Positions 9,476 to 18,916 of a stretch of DNA of 50,796 nt are shown here, one piece after another. The translations under genes and the position numbers were made by a program. The stretch lies in contig JAYYDJ010000077.1 in assembly GCA_036160955.1 (NCBI GenBank), forward strand, positions 1 to 50,796, written 5' to 3'. The notes beneath the pieces are model-generated. The model was not told the origin of the DNA. It made no database searches and worked only from the letters and a program-made list of their open reading frames with translations. The stretch is from GCA-2699365 sp036160955 (GTDB taxonomy: Bacteria; Verrucomicrobiota; Verrucomicrobiia; Opitutales; Coraliomargaritaceae). How positions within the stretch are numbered: position 1 is the stretch's first letter; each line of letters starts with the position of its first letter.

Positions 9476-10390
9476 ATGTTATACGATCGTCCCTATATGC
9501 GCGAACCACAAAAGCCAACTAGCGCGCAGCACAAATCCACCGTTACAATATTAATGGCTATAACCATTGGTGTGTTTGCTCTACAGCAACTATTTAATGT
9601 CCTCTTTCCAAGTCCCTATTTGCCAGGCACAGAGAATGCATTTATGGCCAAATGGTTCGCGCTTAGTGGCGAAAATTTTCGTTCCTTTAAAGTATGGACT
9701 CTGTTTACTTACTGCTTCTTGCACAGCACACAGGGTTTTATGCATATTATCGGCAACATGCTCGGCCTCTACTTCATTGGGCGCATTTTGGAACCGCAGC
9801 TTGGTCGCCAGAAATTTTTAATTTTATACTTCTCTGGTGCTGTATTTGGAGGCCTGTTATATTTATTTGTACACTTCAGCAGCATGACAGTAGTTGTCGG
9901 TTCTTCGGCTGCAGTATTTGCACTAATGACGGTGTTTTGTAAAATTCATCCGGATCGTCCCATTACGCTCCTATTGTTTTTTATTTTACCTGTAACGATA
10001 AAGCCGCGCTATCTACTGCTTTGTAGTAGCGTAATTTCTGTGCTAGGCTTGCTTTTATATGAGCTGCCAAATCGATCGAATATGGCTCACTCGGCACACC
10101 TTGGAGGTATCCTTTTTGGCGTACTTTTTTATCGCACAATGATTCAAACAAAATCTCTATTTTCAATATTTAGAATAGATAAAGTAAAGATTAGTCCGCC
10201 TAACTGGATGAAGCGCCGACAAAAAGATGACTCCAACAATCTCAGCTACTCCGTCAATAGAGCATCACGCAATGAACTTCAGGAGGAAGTCGATCAAATT
10301 CTTGATAAAATCAATAACTCAGGATTTGGCTCGCTTACCGATATGGAAAAAGCAACGCTTGAGCGTGCTAAGGATTTCTTAAGTAAATAA
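9476..10390 (+). CDS. Rhomboid family intramembrane serine protease
   Basis: This 304-residue polytopic membrane protein is a rhomboid. TM1 is near 25-42, followed by a large loop and an HIIGNMLGLYFIGRILEPQLG segment (HxxxN motif plus the post-TM2 region). The catalytic Ser is S144 within VVVGSSAAVFALM, and the catalytic His is H208 in AHSAHLGGILFG. Rhomboids cleave transmembrane substrates within the bilayer. The serine motif reads GSSA where GxSG is usual; active rhomboids with A at this place are known, so I would not call it inactive. The last ~70 residues are soluble and charged. It is followed after 45 bp by the prc-like gene. Confidence 0.88.
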   Translation: MLYDRPYMREPQKPTSAQHKSTVTILMAITIGVFALQQLFNVLFPSPYLPGTENAFMAKWFALSGENFRSFKVWTLFTYCFLHSTQGFMHIIGNMLGLYFIGRILEPQLGRQKFLILYFSGAVFGGLLYLFVHFSSMTVVVGSSAAVFALMTVFCKIHPDRPITLLLFFILPVTIKPRYLLLCSSVISVLGLLLYELPNRSNMAHSAHLGGILFGVLFYRTMIQTKSLFSIFRIDKVKISPPNWMKRRQKDDSNNLSYSVNRASRNELQEEVDQILDKINNSGFGSLTDMEKATLERAKDFLSK

Positions 10391-10435
10391 TATACAAGGC
10401 GAAAATAAATATCTGGTAGCGAATTCTTCTACTCT

Positions 10436-12754
10436 ATGACAGACTACAAAATATTTTTACGGTTATTTGCGCTCTTGCTAATACTTTCATCTCCGTTTCA
10501 GAGGGTACTTAGCAATCTGGAGCCAACTCAAGAGATGGGTAATCAAACTCGTTGGGTCGTCAATACGATCAATGACCGCCATTATCTAAAAGACAGTATA
10601 GGTATTCTCGATGGTCATGCGATAGTCGAAGCTTATATTGAGTCGTTCGACTACAGTCGAATGTATTTTTTGAAGCCGCAGATTGATATTTTTAACTTTC
10701 GCTTTAGTGAATCCATGGAAGCTTTCCTAGAAAAAGGAAATCTCTATGCTGCATTTGAAATATACAATGCATATTCTAAAGAAGCTCAACTTCGTACAGA
10801 CTGGATAAAAGAACGCTTAAATAAAACTTTTGATTTTACTATTGATGCACTGTTCACGCCCGACCGCCGCGATGCAGATTGGCCCATAAATAAATCTGCT
10901 GCTGATAAGTTATGGGAAGACCGCTTAAAATATGAGCTATTGAACGAACTTCTCTCTCTCGCCTCTGAATCCGATAAGGATCCACTAAATTTAGGCGATA
11001 CAACAAAACCCTCAAACGAGGATACAGATAGTTTTGATCCTAATAAATTACTGCGCTTACAAAACGATTCAAAGTTTTATGAAACCACCTTAGTTGAAGC
11101 TAAGAAAAAAATTAACCGCCGCTACGAACGCAATCTAAACTATATTTTAGAGAAAGAAGATACCGAGATTCAAGAAGCTTACATCAATGCCATGACGCAA
11201 CTATTTGATCCGCACTCTACTTTTCTCTCTGCAGATACACTTGAAAGTTTCAACTCTTCAGTACAAAACTCATTTGTTGGAATTGGTGCGCTCCTTCAAG
11301 ATGATGACGGCATCTGTGTAATAAAAGAAATTCTGCCTGGCGGACCTGCAGAAGCTAGTGGTAAGTTAGCCCCGGAAGATAAAATTCTTGGTGTTGCACA
11401 GGGTCGTAATGGTGAATTTGAAGATGTTATCGATATGCGCCTACGCTATATCGTGCGTAAAATTAAAGGAAAGAAAGGTACAATGGTACGTTTGCTGATT
11501 CGCCCAGGTGATGCCCTTGACCCATCCGCCCGTAAAGAGGTCTCTATTATACGTAACGAGGTTAAGTTAACCGCTAATTTGGCAACCGCCCAGCTCATTA
11601 CTGTACCACATAAAGCAGATGGCTCTATTGCAGTAGGGGTTATTAAACTTCCCTCATTTTACGGAAATATTGGTGCTGGCGATACCCTTACAACAACCTC
11701 TGAAGATATCACTGAATTACTGGGTAAATTAGAGCAAGCAGGCGCGAAAGGAATTATTCTCGATCTACGCATGAATGGAGGAGGATTATTAAGTGAGGCA
11801 GTGCGCGTAGCTGGGTTATTCATTACAACCGGACCAATCGTTCAAGTTCGAGATAAAGCTGGCCGCATTGATGTCATACCCGATCGTGACCCGAGAGTGG
11901 CTTGGAGTGGACCTCTCATTGTCCTAACTTCTCGCTTCAGTGCCTCCGCCTCTGAGATTGTGGCAGGAGCACTACAAGATCACGGTCGCGCACTGGTCGT
12001 TGGTAATAGTTCGACACACGGAAAAGGTACCGTTCAAGAGGTTTATCATATGGCAAATCGGCAGCTTTTTTCTTTCTTCCCACAAAAAATAGCTACAACT
12101 CGTCCAGTTGCGACTAAGATTACTATAAAGCAGTTTTTTTTGCCGGGCGGAAGTTCTACACAAGTTAAAGGAGTAGCCTCTGATATCGTTCTCCCGTCGG
12201 TTAACGAATTCTTACGGATCGGTGAATCAGACCTCGACCACGCCCTAGCCTGGGATCAAATTCCAGCCACACAATTAGGATCGACGTGGAATAACAAGAT
12301 TAACGATTTAACTAATTCTATATTATTTGATTCACTCAAACAAGCGAGTACGGCTCGGCAAAAAGAGCTGAAAGAATTTAACTTTTTAGTGCGTCAGATC
12401 AATTGGAGGCAAGAGCGTTATGAAGAAAAAGCTATTTCTCTGCAACTTCAGAAACGTATCGATAAAAAAATCCATGAGCAAAAGTACGTGGAAGCGCTTG
12501 ATGAAGAATTCAAAAAATTTAATGATATCAGCTATGAGACAGTCGAATTTGTTACAAAAATTTCCGCCGAACAAGAGACGCTGTCACTTAAAAACCAAGT
12601 GACATCCGACACCACTGAAAAAATAAACCCATCGATTGAAACAGCAGCCTTAGAAGATAAGGACACCGAAGATGATGATACCCCAGCCTTTGACATTCCA
12701 CTAAGAGAAAGTGCGCGCATCATGGCTGATTGGATTACTTTATCGTCTAAATAA
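10436..12754 (+). CDS. prc: Tail-specific (carboxy-terminal processing) protease Prc
   Basis: This 772-residue periplasmic S41 peptidase has an N-terminal signal-like hydrophobic segment (about 6-22), then a long Prc-type N-terminal domain and a PDZ domain at about 265-355 (VQNSFVGIGALLQDDDG...GGPAEASGKLAPEDKILGV). The protease core contains GIILDLRMNGGG, SRFSASASEIVAGALQDHG (nucleophile around S504) and STHGKGTVQ with the catalytic Lys. The C-terminal domain is the one seen in E. coli Prc (682 residues) and not in the shorter CtpA type. It trims or degrades envelope proteins at their C-termini. The last ~60 residues are acidic and low-complexity. Confidence 0.93.
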   Translation: MTDYKIFLRLFALLLILSSPFQRVLSNLEPTQEMGNQTRWVVNTINDRHYLKDSIGILDGHAIVEAYIESFDYSRMYFLKPQIDIFNFRFSESMEAFLEKGNLYAAFEIYNAYSKEAQLRTDWIKERLNKTFDFTIDALFTPDRRDADWPINKSAADKLWEDRLKYELLNELLSLASESDKDPLNLGDTTKPSNEDTDSFDPNKLLRLQNDSKFYETTLVEAKKKINRRYERNLNYILEKEDTEIQEAYINAMTQLFDPHSTFLSADTLESFNSSVQNSFVGIGALLQDDDGICVIKEILPGGPAEASGKLAPEDKILGVAQGRNGEFEDVIDMRLRYIVRKIKGKKGTMVRLLIRPGDALDPSARKEVSIIRNEVKLTANLATAQLITVPHKADGSIAVGVIKLPSFYGNIGAGDTLTTTSEDITELLGKLEQAGAKGIILDLRMNGGGLLSEAVRVAGLFITTGPIVQVRDKAGRIDVIPDRDPRVAWSGPLIVLTSRFSASASEIVAGALQDHGRALVVGNSSTHGKGTVQEVYHMANRQLFSFFPQKIATTRPVATKITIKQFFLPGGSSTQVKGVASDIVLPSVNEFLRIGESDLDHALAWDQIPATQLGSTWNNKINDLTNSILFDSLKQASTARQKELKEFNFLVRQINWRQERYEEKAISLQLQKRIDKKIHEQKYVEALDEEFKKFNDISYETVEFVTKISAEQETLSLKNQVTSDTTEKINPSIETAALEDKDTEDDDTPAFDIPLRESARIMADWITLSSK

Positions 12755-12801
12755 GTAGCCCGCTCGGATCAGAATAATTCTTTTTATATATCGTCTTTTA
12801 A

Positions 12802-13647
12802 TTAGCATTTAGTTGCTAAGAAAAAGCGCGGTCGTCCACTAAGGTCATTAATGCATGTGCCTTCCAGTTGTGCAGTTTTTGCTATTTGCATAAGGGCTTC
12901 ATTATGAGCAATGCCTGCCTCAAGAGCTAATAAGCCGCCAGTTGCTAAACGATCGTGCGCTCCTGCTATAATGATTCGTAAATCATCTAGGCCTTCTTCG
13001 CCAGATTGGAGAGCTATACGCGGTTCATACTTAATAACTTCAGGCGCTGCTGTTACCATCTCACCCTTTCCTAAATATGGAGGGTTGGATATAATTAAAT
13101 CATATTTCTCATCCACAGGCAGTGAATTATACCAATTGCTTCTTATAAACTGAACTGTTTTTTCTGATGCGTTGGCAGAGGAATTTTCTTGTGCTAATGA
13201 TAATGCAGCGGGTGAGACATCGACAGCAGTAACTTGTGCCACCGGAAATTTTTTTGCTAGAGCAATGGCAAGCGCTCCGCTTCCCGTTCCCAGATCTAGA
13301 ATTGTTTGAGGGCGCTCACGAGCATGCTCGCATGCATACGTGAAAAGCTCTTCGGTTTCTTGACGTGGTATTAATGCCCGCTTATCGACGGAAAGTGTAA
13401 CGCCCGCAAATTCCAAAGAGCCGATGATGTATTGTAACGGTTCTCGCAATGCGCGGCGCTTCACTAAGGGACGTAGCGCATCTAATTGTAAGTCTGTCAA
13501 GGGGCGCTCTAAATCTAAGTATAAGTCCAAACGTTTCACTCCTAAACTATGGGCGATTATTAAATCCGTATCTAGTTTAGCATTTGGGACACTGTATTGT
13601 TCAAAATAAGCAATAGTGCGCTGCTGAATTTCACGAATGCTTCGCAT
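12802..13647 (-). CDS. prmC: Release-factor glutamine N5-methyltransferase PrmC
   Basis: This 281-residue cytoplasmic enzyme methylates the Gln of the GGQ motif in release factors using SAM. It shows the N-terminal helical substrate domain (SLGVKRLDLYLDLERPL), the SAM loop ILDLGTGSGALAIALA near 115, and the active-site IISNPPYLG near 187, whose NPPY binds the target glutamine. Length matches the family (about 280). It begins 5 bp after prfA, the gene for its substrate, on the same strand: a classic prfA-prmC operon. Confidence 0.96.
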   Translation of the reverse strand: MRSIREIQQRTIAYFEQYSVPNAKLDTDLIIAHSLGVKRLDLYLDLERPLTDLQLDALRPLVKRRALREPLQYIIGSLEFAGVTLSVDKRALIPRQETEELFTYACEHARERPQTILDLGTGSGALAIALAKKFPVAQVTAVDVSPAALSLAQENSSANASEKTVQFIRSNWYNSLPVDEKYDLIISNPPYLGKGEMVTAAPEVIKYEPRIALQSGEEGLDDLRIIIAGAHDRLATGGLLALEAGIAHNEALMQIAKTAQLEGTCINDLSGRPRFFLATKC

Positions 13648-13652
13648 TTAAC

Positions 13653-14747
13653 TCACCGCTCTTGGGCCTTCAGTAGATTTTCAATCCTCGCCTCGTAGTC
13701 TACATTATAAAGAGCCTCAATTAAGCTATCTAAATCTCCATCAATGACCGACTGCAAAGATAAGTTCATACCTATACGGTGATCGGTAAGTCGTCCCTGC
13801 GGGTAATTATACGTGCGTATACGCTCTGAGCGGTCGCCTGTCCCTATCTGACCTTTTCTCTCCGCCGCATATTTTGCATTTTCTTCATCCACTTTAGCTT
13901 GAAGTAATCGAGAACGCATAACTGTGAGTGCTTTTGCTCGGTTCTTAATTTGTGAGCGCTCGTCCGCGCAATAAACTGTCACACCAGTAAGCTTATGGAC
14001 CATCATAACTGCTGAGTCCGTCGTATTAACATGCTGTCCTCCAGCTCCAGAAGCGCGCATTGTAGAAATCTCTAAATCTTGTGGGTTGATTTGTATATCT
14101 ACTTCTTCTGCTTCGGGTAATACTGCTACCGTAGCGGTCGAGGTGTGAATGCGTCCTTGCGTCTCGGTTACTGGGACTCGCTGCACACGATGAACCCCGC
14201 TTTCAAATTTCAAATGTTTGTAGGAGTTTTCTCCGCTAATATTAAAGATGATTTCGCGATAGCCGCCTGTTTCTGCAGGGCTTGTACTCATAACCTCTAC
14301 CCGCCAACCCTTCGTCTCTGCGTAGCGCGCATACATACGGTATAAATCACCAGCAAAAATATTTGCCTCATCACCGCCCGCTCCACCACGAATTTCCATT
14401 ACGGAATTACGACTGTCGGTCGGATCTGGTGGAATCATTGCACGTAATACAGCAGTTTCTAGTTCTTGTAATTGCGCTTGTAATGTCTCCACCTCTTCCC
14501 TTGCCATTTCACGAAGTTCTTCCTCTATTTCCAGATCATCTAAAAGTGATAGATTTTCTGTAATTTGACTCTGGGCTGCATGAAAGGCTTCAAATTTTTC
14601 AATCAGTCCACTCACGTGTTGGTGCTCTCTAGAAACTTCCGCAGCATGGCGCTGATCTGAATAAAAATTCGGCTCGGACATCTGCGTATCTAGCTCTGCT
14701 AACTTCTCGCGAAAGGGCGCAATATCAGGAATTTTAGCCATAATCAT
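13653..14747 (-). CDS. prfA: Peptide chain release factor 1
   Basis: This 364-residue translation termination factor recognises UAA and UAG. It carries the GGQ peptidyl-hydrolysis motif in STMRASGAGGQHVNTTDSAV and the RF1-type PxT codon-recognition motif in RVQRVPVTETQGRIHTS; RF2 would have SPF. GGAGGDEANIFAGDL and NYPQGRLTDHRIG are further family signatures. The start at 14747 gives MIMAKIPD; the second Met, at 14741, is an equally good start. It is the first gene of the prfA-prmC operon. RF1 does not read UGA, which is used as a stop by several genes here, so an RF2 gene must lie elsewhere. Confidence 0.97.
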   Translation of the reverse strand: MIMAKIPDIAPFREKLAELDTQMSEPNFYSDQRHAAEVSREHQHVSGLIEKFEAFHAAQSQITENLSLLDDLEIEEELREMAREEVETLQAQLQELETAVLRAMIPPDPTDSRNSVMEIRGGAGGDEANIFAGDLYRMYARYAETKGWRVEVMSTSPAETGGYREIIFNISGENSYKHLKFESGVHRVQRVPVTETQGRIHTSTATVAVLPEAEEVDIQINPQDLEISTMRASGAGGQHVNTTDSAVMMVHKLTGVTVYCADERSQIKNRAKALTVMRSRLLQAKVDEENAKYAAERKGQIGTGDRSERIRTYNYPQGRLTDHRIGMNLSLQSVIDGDLDSLIEALYNVDYEARIENLLKAQER

Positions 14748-15052
14748 TAACTCATAACACCAAGCTTAAGAGTATAGCAATTCTTTACATGTTAGTGGAA
14801 AACATATTCCAAGAATTGCAGAAGTCTGTGCTTAAAAAATATACAGCAGAGTCTATTGTAAGACAACTGCTCTGTATTTCTACGCATATATAAATAATTT
14901 ATAGTTATTTTTTGCGTAAAACAAAAATACTAGTGTCAGTTTAAAGCTATTTGTATACGAATAAAGAAACCAACTTTTTTTGACATTAATTTTAAACGGA
15001 TACACTACACCCTTGCCTCGGGCGAGGGGGCAAATTTACAATTCAAATTATT
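14748..15052. other. 305-bp intergenic region between prfA and gnd
   Basis: This is an AT-rich divergent spacer that must hold the promoters of prfA (-) and gnd (+). No open reading frame or RNA gene is recognisable. The only compact structure is the GC-rich CCTC-GGGC-GAGG element at about 15016-15027, some 25 bp before the gnd start, which could form a small stem in the gnd leader. A candidate gnd promoter is listed separately. Confidence 0.5.
14980..15006 (+). promoter_or_regulatory. Candidate sigma70-type promoter of gnd
   Basis: A perfect -35 hexamer TTGACA (14980-14985) is followed by TACACT (15001-15006), four of six matches to TATAAT. The spacer is only 15 bp, shorter than the ideal 17, so the assignment is tentative. 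It would give a leader of roughly 40 nt before the gnd ATG at 15053. Confidence 0.35.
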
Positions 15053-16558
15053 ATGAGTGATTCAATATCTGAAATCGGCCTAATTGGTCTTGCTGTTATG
15101 GGACAAAACCTGGCTCTCAATATAGCCGACCATGGTTTTAGAATATCTGTTTTTAACAGGACGACTTCTAAAACCCGGGATTTTGTTAGCAATAACCCAA
15201 ACACCCCTGGTGGCTTAATTGGTTATGAAACATTAGAAGCTTTTGTGGAATCACTCAAAAGGCCCCGCAAGATAATTATCTTAGTCCAAGCTGGGTGGGC
15301 AACCGATAAGGTTATAGAAAGCCTTGTACCGCTCCTTGAACAGGGAGACATTATTGTTGATGGTGGTAACGCTAGGTGGGATGACACAATACGCCGCGAA
15401 AAAGAACTAACGGATTTAAATTTACGTTTTATTGGTTCGGGTGTCTCTGGCGGTGAAGAAGGGGCTCGTTTTGGTCCATCACTTATGCCGGGTGGCAACC
15501 ACGAAGCCTGGACCGAATTAAAGCCGATATGGGAAGCAATAGCTGCTAAAGTAGACCCAGAAACCGGAAAGCCGCTAGAGGGAGCAGTTCCCGGTAAGCC
15601 AGTTGAGGGTGGGTTTAGTTGTACTGCCTATATTGGCACTAATGGCGCCGGGCATTATGTTAAAATGGTACATAATGGTATCGAATACGGTGATATGCAG
15701 ATGATTTGTGAAGCATACGATTTACTGCAGAATATACTTGGTTTATCACCCAATGAAATGGGCGACATTTTTAGCGAATGGAACCTTGGGGAGCTTGACT
15801 CATTCTTAATAGAAATCACGGCTGACATTCTAAAACAAATCGATCCAACAACAGGTCAGCCGTTTGTTGACATAGTCTTAGATGCTGCCGGGCAAAAGGG
15901 GACCGGTAAATGGACCTCTGTTAACGCACTCGATATGGGCACACCAGCACCGACTGTATCAGAAGCTGTTTTTGCCCGTTGTCTGTCTGCATTAAAAGAA
16001 GAAAGAGTGGCGGCGTCCTCTATCCTAAAAGGACCGAACGTACCCAAGTTTTCCGGTAATTCAGATGATTTAATTGAAGCGATTAGACAAGCACTTTACG
16101 CCTCAAAAATTTGTTCTTATGCACAGGGTTTTCAACTCATGCGCGAAGCCCAAAAAGAATACGGCTGGTCTTTAGATTTTGGTTCCATAGCGCAAATATT
16201 TCGCGGTGGTTGCATTATACGAGCAGCCTTTTTGCAAAAAATAACCGAGGCTTACGCCCGTGAACCGGAACTAGCCAACCTTCTACTTGACCCATATTTT
16301 AAAAATGCGATTGATGTGTGCCAAAAGAGTTGGAGAAAGGTGATATCGCTGGCTACAGAGCACGGTGTCTCCGTACCAACATTTAGTTCTGCTTTGTCTT
16401 ACTATGATGGTTACCGTACTGCGCGCCTACCACAAAACTTATTGCAAGCGCAGCGTGATTATTTTGGCGCGCACTCTTACGAAAGAATAGACCAAGCACG
16501 TGGCAATTTTTATCATATTGATTGGCCTATGCCAGATCGTCCACAAACCAAACTATGA
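15053..16558 (+). CDS. gnd: 6-phosphogluconate dehydrogenase, decarboxylating
   Basis: This 501-residue cytoplasmic enzyme of the oxidative pentose phosphate pathway converts 6-phosphogluconate to ribulose-5-phosphate with NADP reduction and CO2 release. Residues 9-20 hold the dinucleotide loop GLAVMGQNLALN. The substrate motif is GSGVSGGEEGARFGPSLMPG near 130-150, followed by GHYVKMVHNGIEYGDM, which includes the catalytic Lys, His and Asn, and QKGTGKWTS. It is about 30 residues longer than E. coli Gnd. The extra length is largely a Gly/Pro-rich stretch before the TAYIGTNGAGHYV segment (around 178-198). It is transcribed alone and ends 18 bp before a convergent gene. Confidence 0.96.
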   Translation: MSDSISEIGLIGLAVMGQNLALNIADHGFRISVFNRTTSKTRDFVSNNPNTPGGLIGYETLEAFVESLKRPRKIIILVQAGWATDKVIESLVPLLEQGDIIVDGGNARWDDTIRREKELTDLNLRFIGSGVSGGEEGARFGPSLMPGGNHEAWTELKPIWEAIAAKVDPETGKPLEGAVPGKPVEGGFSCTAYIGTNGAGHYVKMVHNGIEYGDMQMICEAYDLLQNILGLSPNEMGDIFSEWNLGELDSFLIEITADILKQIDPTTGQPFVDIVLDAAGQKGTGKWTSVNALDMGTPAPTVSEAVFARCLSALKEERVAASSILKGPNVPKFSGNSDDLIEAIRQALYASKICSYAQGFQLMREAQKEYGWSLDFGSIAQIFRGGCIIRAAFLQKITEAYAREPELANLLLDPYFKNAIDVCQKSWRKVISLATEHGVSVPTFSSALSYYDGYRTARLPQNLLQAQRDYFGAHSYERIDQARGNFYHIDWPMPDRPQTKL

Positions 16559-16576
16559 TTCTTGTCTTTATTAACA

Positions 16577-17452
16577 TTAGGACTTTTTTTGATTATAAAT
16601 TGGCTTCCCCAAGTATGCCAAGCACCACATTTCCTTCCAAAGGCGGTAGCGTCCCTCTTCGGTTATTTTTCCTTTATCGTTTTGTTCTCTGGGAGGAAAC
16701 AAAAAGCCCTTTTTAATGTTTATTTCTTCTAGGGTACGCTGTTGTTCTAATAAATCCTCTAGTGGTTCGTCACCTAATGGAACGATTTCTGTAGTGTTGT
16801 TTTTTAAGCGTTGGTCGTGGAGTTGTTTTAATTTAACCAGAGAACCTTCTAGTGGGTTTCGTACATGTTTCCATGTGTCGGGATAGAACCCTCCATAGGG
16901 CATATTATAGTTGTCTGTGATGATAAAGGCACCTTCCTTGTTTACGTTGGTTAAAATAAAGCTTGGCTCAGTTTCGCCTCTTCCTTTAGGAAGAAATAGT
17001 ATTTGTAAACGTGTTTTTGTTTCAGTATTTTGGTAGATAGAGGTCCTCAGATAAATACCTGCATACAGCTCGGCTTTAAACGACTCTAGGTGCACAAACT
17101 TTTCTTTGCGTATCCACTCTTTTATTTTAATTGTCTGCGGGTTTGCGGGCCATCCGTCACCATCTTTATTAGTTTTATACCTAGGAAACAGGGGTAAATC
17201 GCTACCACTTAGCGCTCTAATTACGACCCAATTATACCCAGTTTCTATTATAAAATAAACCCCCAGACCTGTGACAAAATGTACAAAAAAGGGTCGGGTC
17301 GATAATAGAAAAACCTCGAGAATATCAGCCATAAGAGCTGCGCAAAAAACCCAACGGAACCATCGGTAAATGATATTTAGGACCGGTAAGTTATGCCGTT
17401 TTGATACATAGGGTATCGATATTAACAGCAGCGCTAATAAAACATAAATCAT
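16577..17452 (-). CDS. Unknown membrane protein with large soluble C-terminal domain
   Basis: I do not recognise this 291-residue protein. Three hydrophobic segments (about 1-18, 33-52 and 57-80) precede a soluble, probably cytoplasmic region of about 200 residues that is rich in Lys, Glu and aromatic residues. The C-terminal end includes EEGRYRLWKEMWCLAYLGK. It lies downstream of dnaN on the same strand after 95 bp, which contain a run of alternating TA, and converges on gnd. No catalytic motif is evident. A homology or structure search would be needed to say more. Confidence 0.65.
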   Translation of the reverse strand: MIYVLLALLLISIPYVSKRHNLPVLNIIYRWFRWVFCAALMADILEVFLLSTRPFFVHFVTGLGVYFIIETGYNWVVIRALSGSDLPLFPRYKTNKDGDGWPANPQTIKIKEWIRKEKFVHLESFKAELYAGIYLRTSIYQNTETKTRLQILFLPKGRGETEPSFILTNVNKEGAFIITDNYNMPYGGFYPDTWKHVRNPLEGSLVKLKQLHDQRLKNNTTEIVPLGDEPLEDLLEQQRTLEEINIKKGFLFPPREQNDKGKITEEGRYRLWKEMWCLAYLGKPIYNQKKS

Positions 17453-17525
17453 GTTAAAAATAAACGCGTTAAAAACCTATATATATATAAAACAAACACA
17501 GAAAGCTGTATCACGCCAAGCAACC

Positions 17526-17547
17526 GGCTAGAAATAGTCTGTTTTTT
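17526..17547 (+). terminator. Weak plus-strand hairpin with T-run at the dnaN 3' end
   Basis: GGCTA-GAAA-TAGTC forms a 5-bp stem (one G-U pair) with a GAAA tetraloop, followed by TGTTTTTT, on the plus strand directly beside the dnaN stop codon. It could end antisense transcription entering dnaN. No plus-strand gene lies close upstream, so the call is tentative. Confidence 0.3.
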
Positions 17548-18672
17548 CTAATTAAGGCGCAGGGGCATAATTACGCAGATAAAATTGTCTAATGTTTTAA
17601 ATAAACCCGGACTAAGCTCATCTTTAAATTCAAAGAATACTTCATCTTTACTTAATGCCTTTAATGGCTCCATCAGAAATTGTGGATTAAATGCAACCTG
17701 TACATCGGGGCCATCGTATGCTATTGCCATAGATTCATGAGATTCGCCATATTCACTAGAAGAACCAGATATTTCTAGTAAGTTTTTACTAATCTTTAGT
17801 TTTACCGAATGGCTCTTGTCTGAAGTTACTAGAGCTGCACGATTCACACATTCTAGCATTAGTTCTCTTTCGATTTTCACGCGGTGTTCTGTTTCTTTCG
17901 GTATTACTTGACGGTAATTTGGGTAATTACCCTCCACTATTTTAGAAACTAAATATAGTTGGTCGACTAACCCACTGGCTTCTTCTTCTATAGTAATTTC
18001 AAAAGCAACCTGACGTGCATTAAAAGCTATTTTTACTTTCTCTCCTTTGCCTAAAAGTCTTTCTAATTCTGCAACCGTCTTTGCTGGTAAAATTAAACTT
18101 CCTGTGTTGTCTCCTGAAATTTCTATATCCAATGATGTAAGCGCTAATCGGCGTCCATCGGTTGCAACTAAAGTCAATTTTTCATCTGCAAAATTAAAAT
18201 AAACACCATTTAAAATATAACGGTTTTCGTCAGTAGATTGCCCGTAAGAGACGCTTTTTAACATGCTAACGATTTCATCCTGACTAAGTTCAAAAACATG
18301 TCTGTTTTCAAAGCTCGGCAGTGGAGGAAACTCTTCCGTGCTTATGCCCATTATTTTAAACATCGAACCACCGGACGTTATTTTTGCCTGTTTGTTATCT
18401 CCTGCTTCTACAAACACATCGTTTTGTGGTAATTCACGAACAATCGTTGCTAATTTACGTACTGGTAAAGTGATCCCGCCTGGTGTTTCAACATCGGCTT
18501 TTATACGACAGCGTATACCTAGGTCTAAGTTGGTAGTAGTCAAAGAGATGTATCCTTTTTGTGCTTCAATTAATACGTTGCTCAAAATTGGCATAGTTGA
18601 GCGAGTAGCAACAACATTGAGGACCTGTTGTAAGCCATTGCTAAAGTGGTCTTGGATAATCTTAAATTTCAT
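17548..18672 (-). CDS. dnaN: DNA polymerase III beta subunit (sliding clamp)
   Basis: This 374-residue clamp encircles DNA and tethers polymerase III. It has three repeated clamp folds. Recognisable parts are the N-terminal HFSNGLQQVLNVVATRSTMP, the mid-protein SYGQSTDENRYILNGVYFNF typical of domain 2, and the C-terminal FICVIMPLRLN, where the terminal MPLR(L) segment forms part of the partner-binding pocket. Length matches the family (366-380). It is not next to dnaA or recF here. Its upstream spacer carries a DnaA-box-like site. Confidence 0.97.
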   Translation of the reverse strand: MKFKIIQDHFSNGLQQVLNVVATRSTMPILSNVLIEAQKGYISLTTTNLDLGIRCRIKADVETPGGITLPVRKLATIVRELPQNDVFVEAGDNKQAKITSGGSMFKIMGISTEEFPPLPSFENRHVFELSQDEIVSMLKSVSYGQSTDENRYILNGVYFNFADEKLTLVATDGRRLALTSLDIEISGDNTGSLILPAKTVAELERLLGKGEKVKIAFNARQVAFEITIEEEASGLVDQLYLVSKIVEGNYPNYRQVIPKETEHRVKIERELMLECVNRAALVTSDKSHSVKLKISKNLLEISGSSSEYGESHESMAIAYDGPDVQVAFNPQFLMEPLKALSKDEVFFEFKDELSPGLFKTLDNFICVIMPLRLN

Positions 18673-18854
18673 AATGTTTTTTTGTTTTTTTTTACCAGCC
18701 GTTGCAATGCTTATATAAGAGTACTCTTTAGATCTATTTATCTCTTAATATCAGTATATGGGGTGAGTAACTACAATAAATAAGTATCTATCAGAACAGC
18801 TTAGGTTTACAAAATAAATATTTATGAAAAAGTGTGTTCATTAAATATTATTGA

Positions 18855-18872
18855 TGTGGGAAATGTGGAAAA
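18855..18872 (-). promoter_or_regulatory. DnaA-box-like sites upstream of dnaN
   Basis: On the minus strand TTTTCCACA (18864-18872) matches the relaxed DnaA box TTWTNCACA exactly. The adjacent TTTCCCACA (18855-18863) has one mismatch. They lie in the AT-rich 244-bp spacer between dnaN and pssA, about 190 bp upstream of the dnaN start, and could mark DnaA control of dnaN. Only two sites are visible, so I do not call an origin here. The rest of the spacer holds long A/T runs and no gene. Confidence 0.35.
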
Positions 18873-18916
18873 GTTTTTTTAATTATCACAAAAAAAACGA
18901 ACGATTCACACATCAA

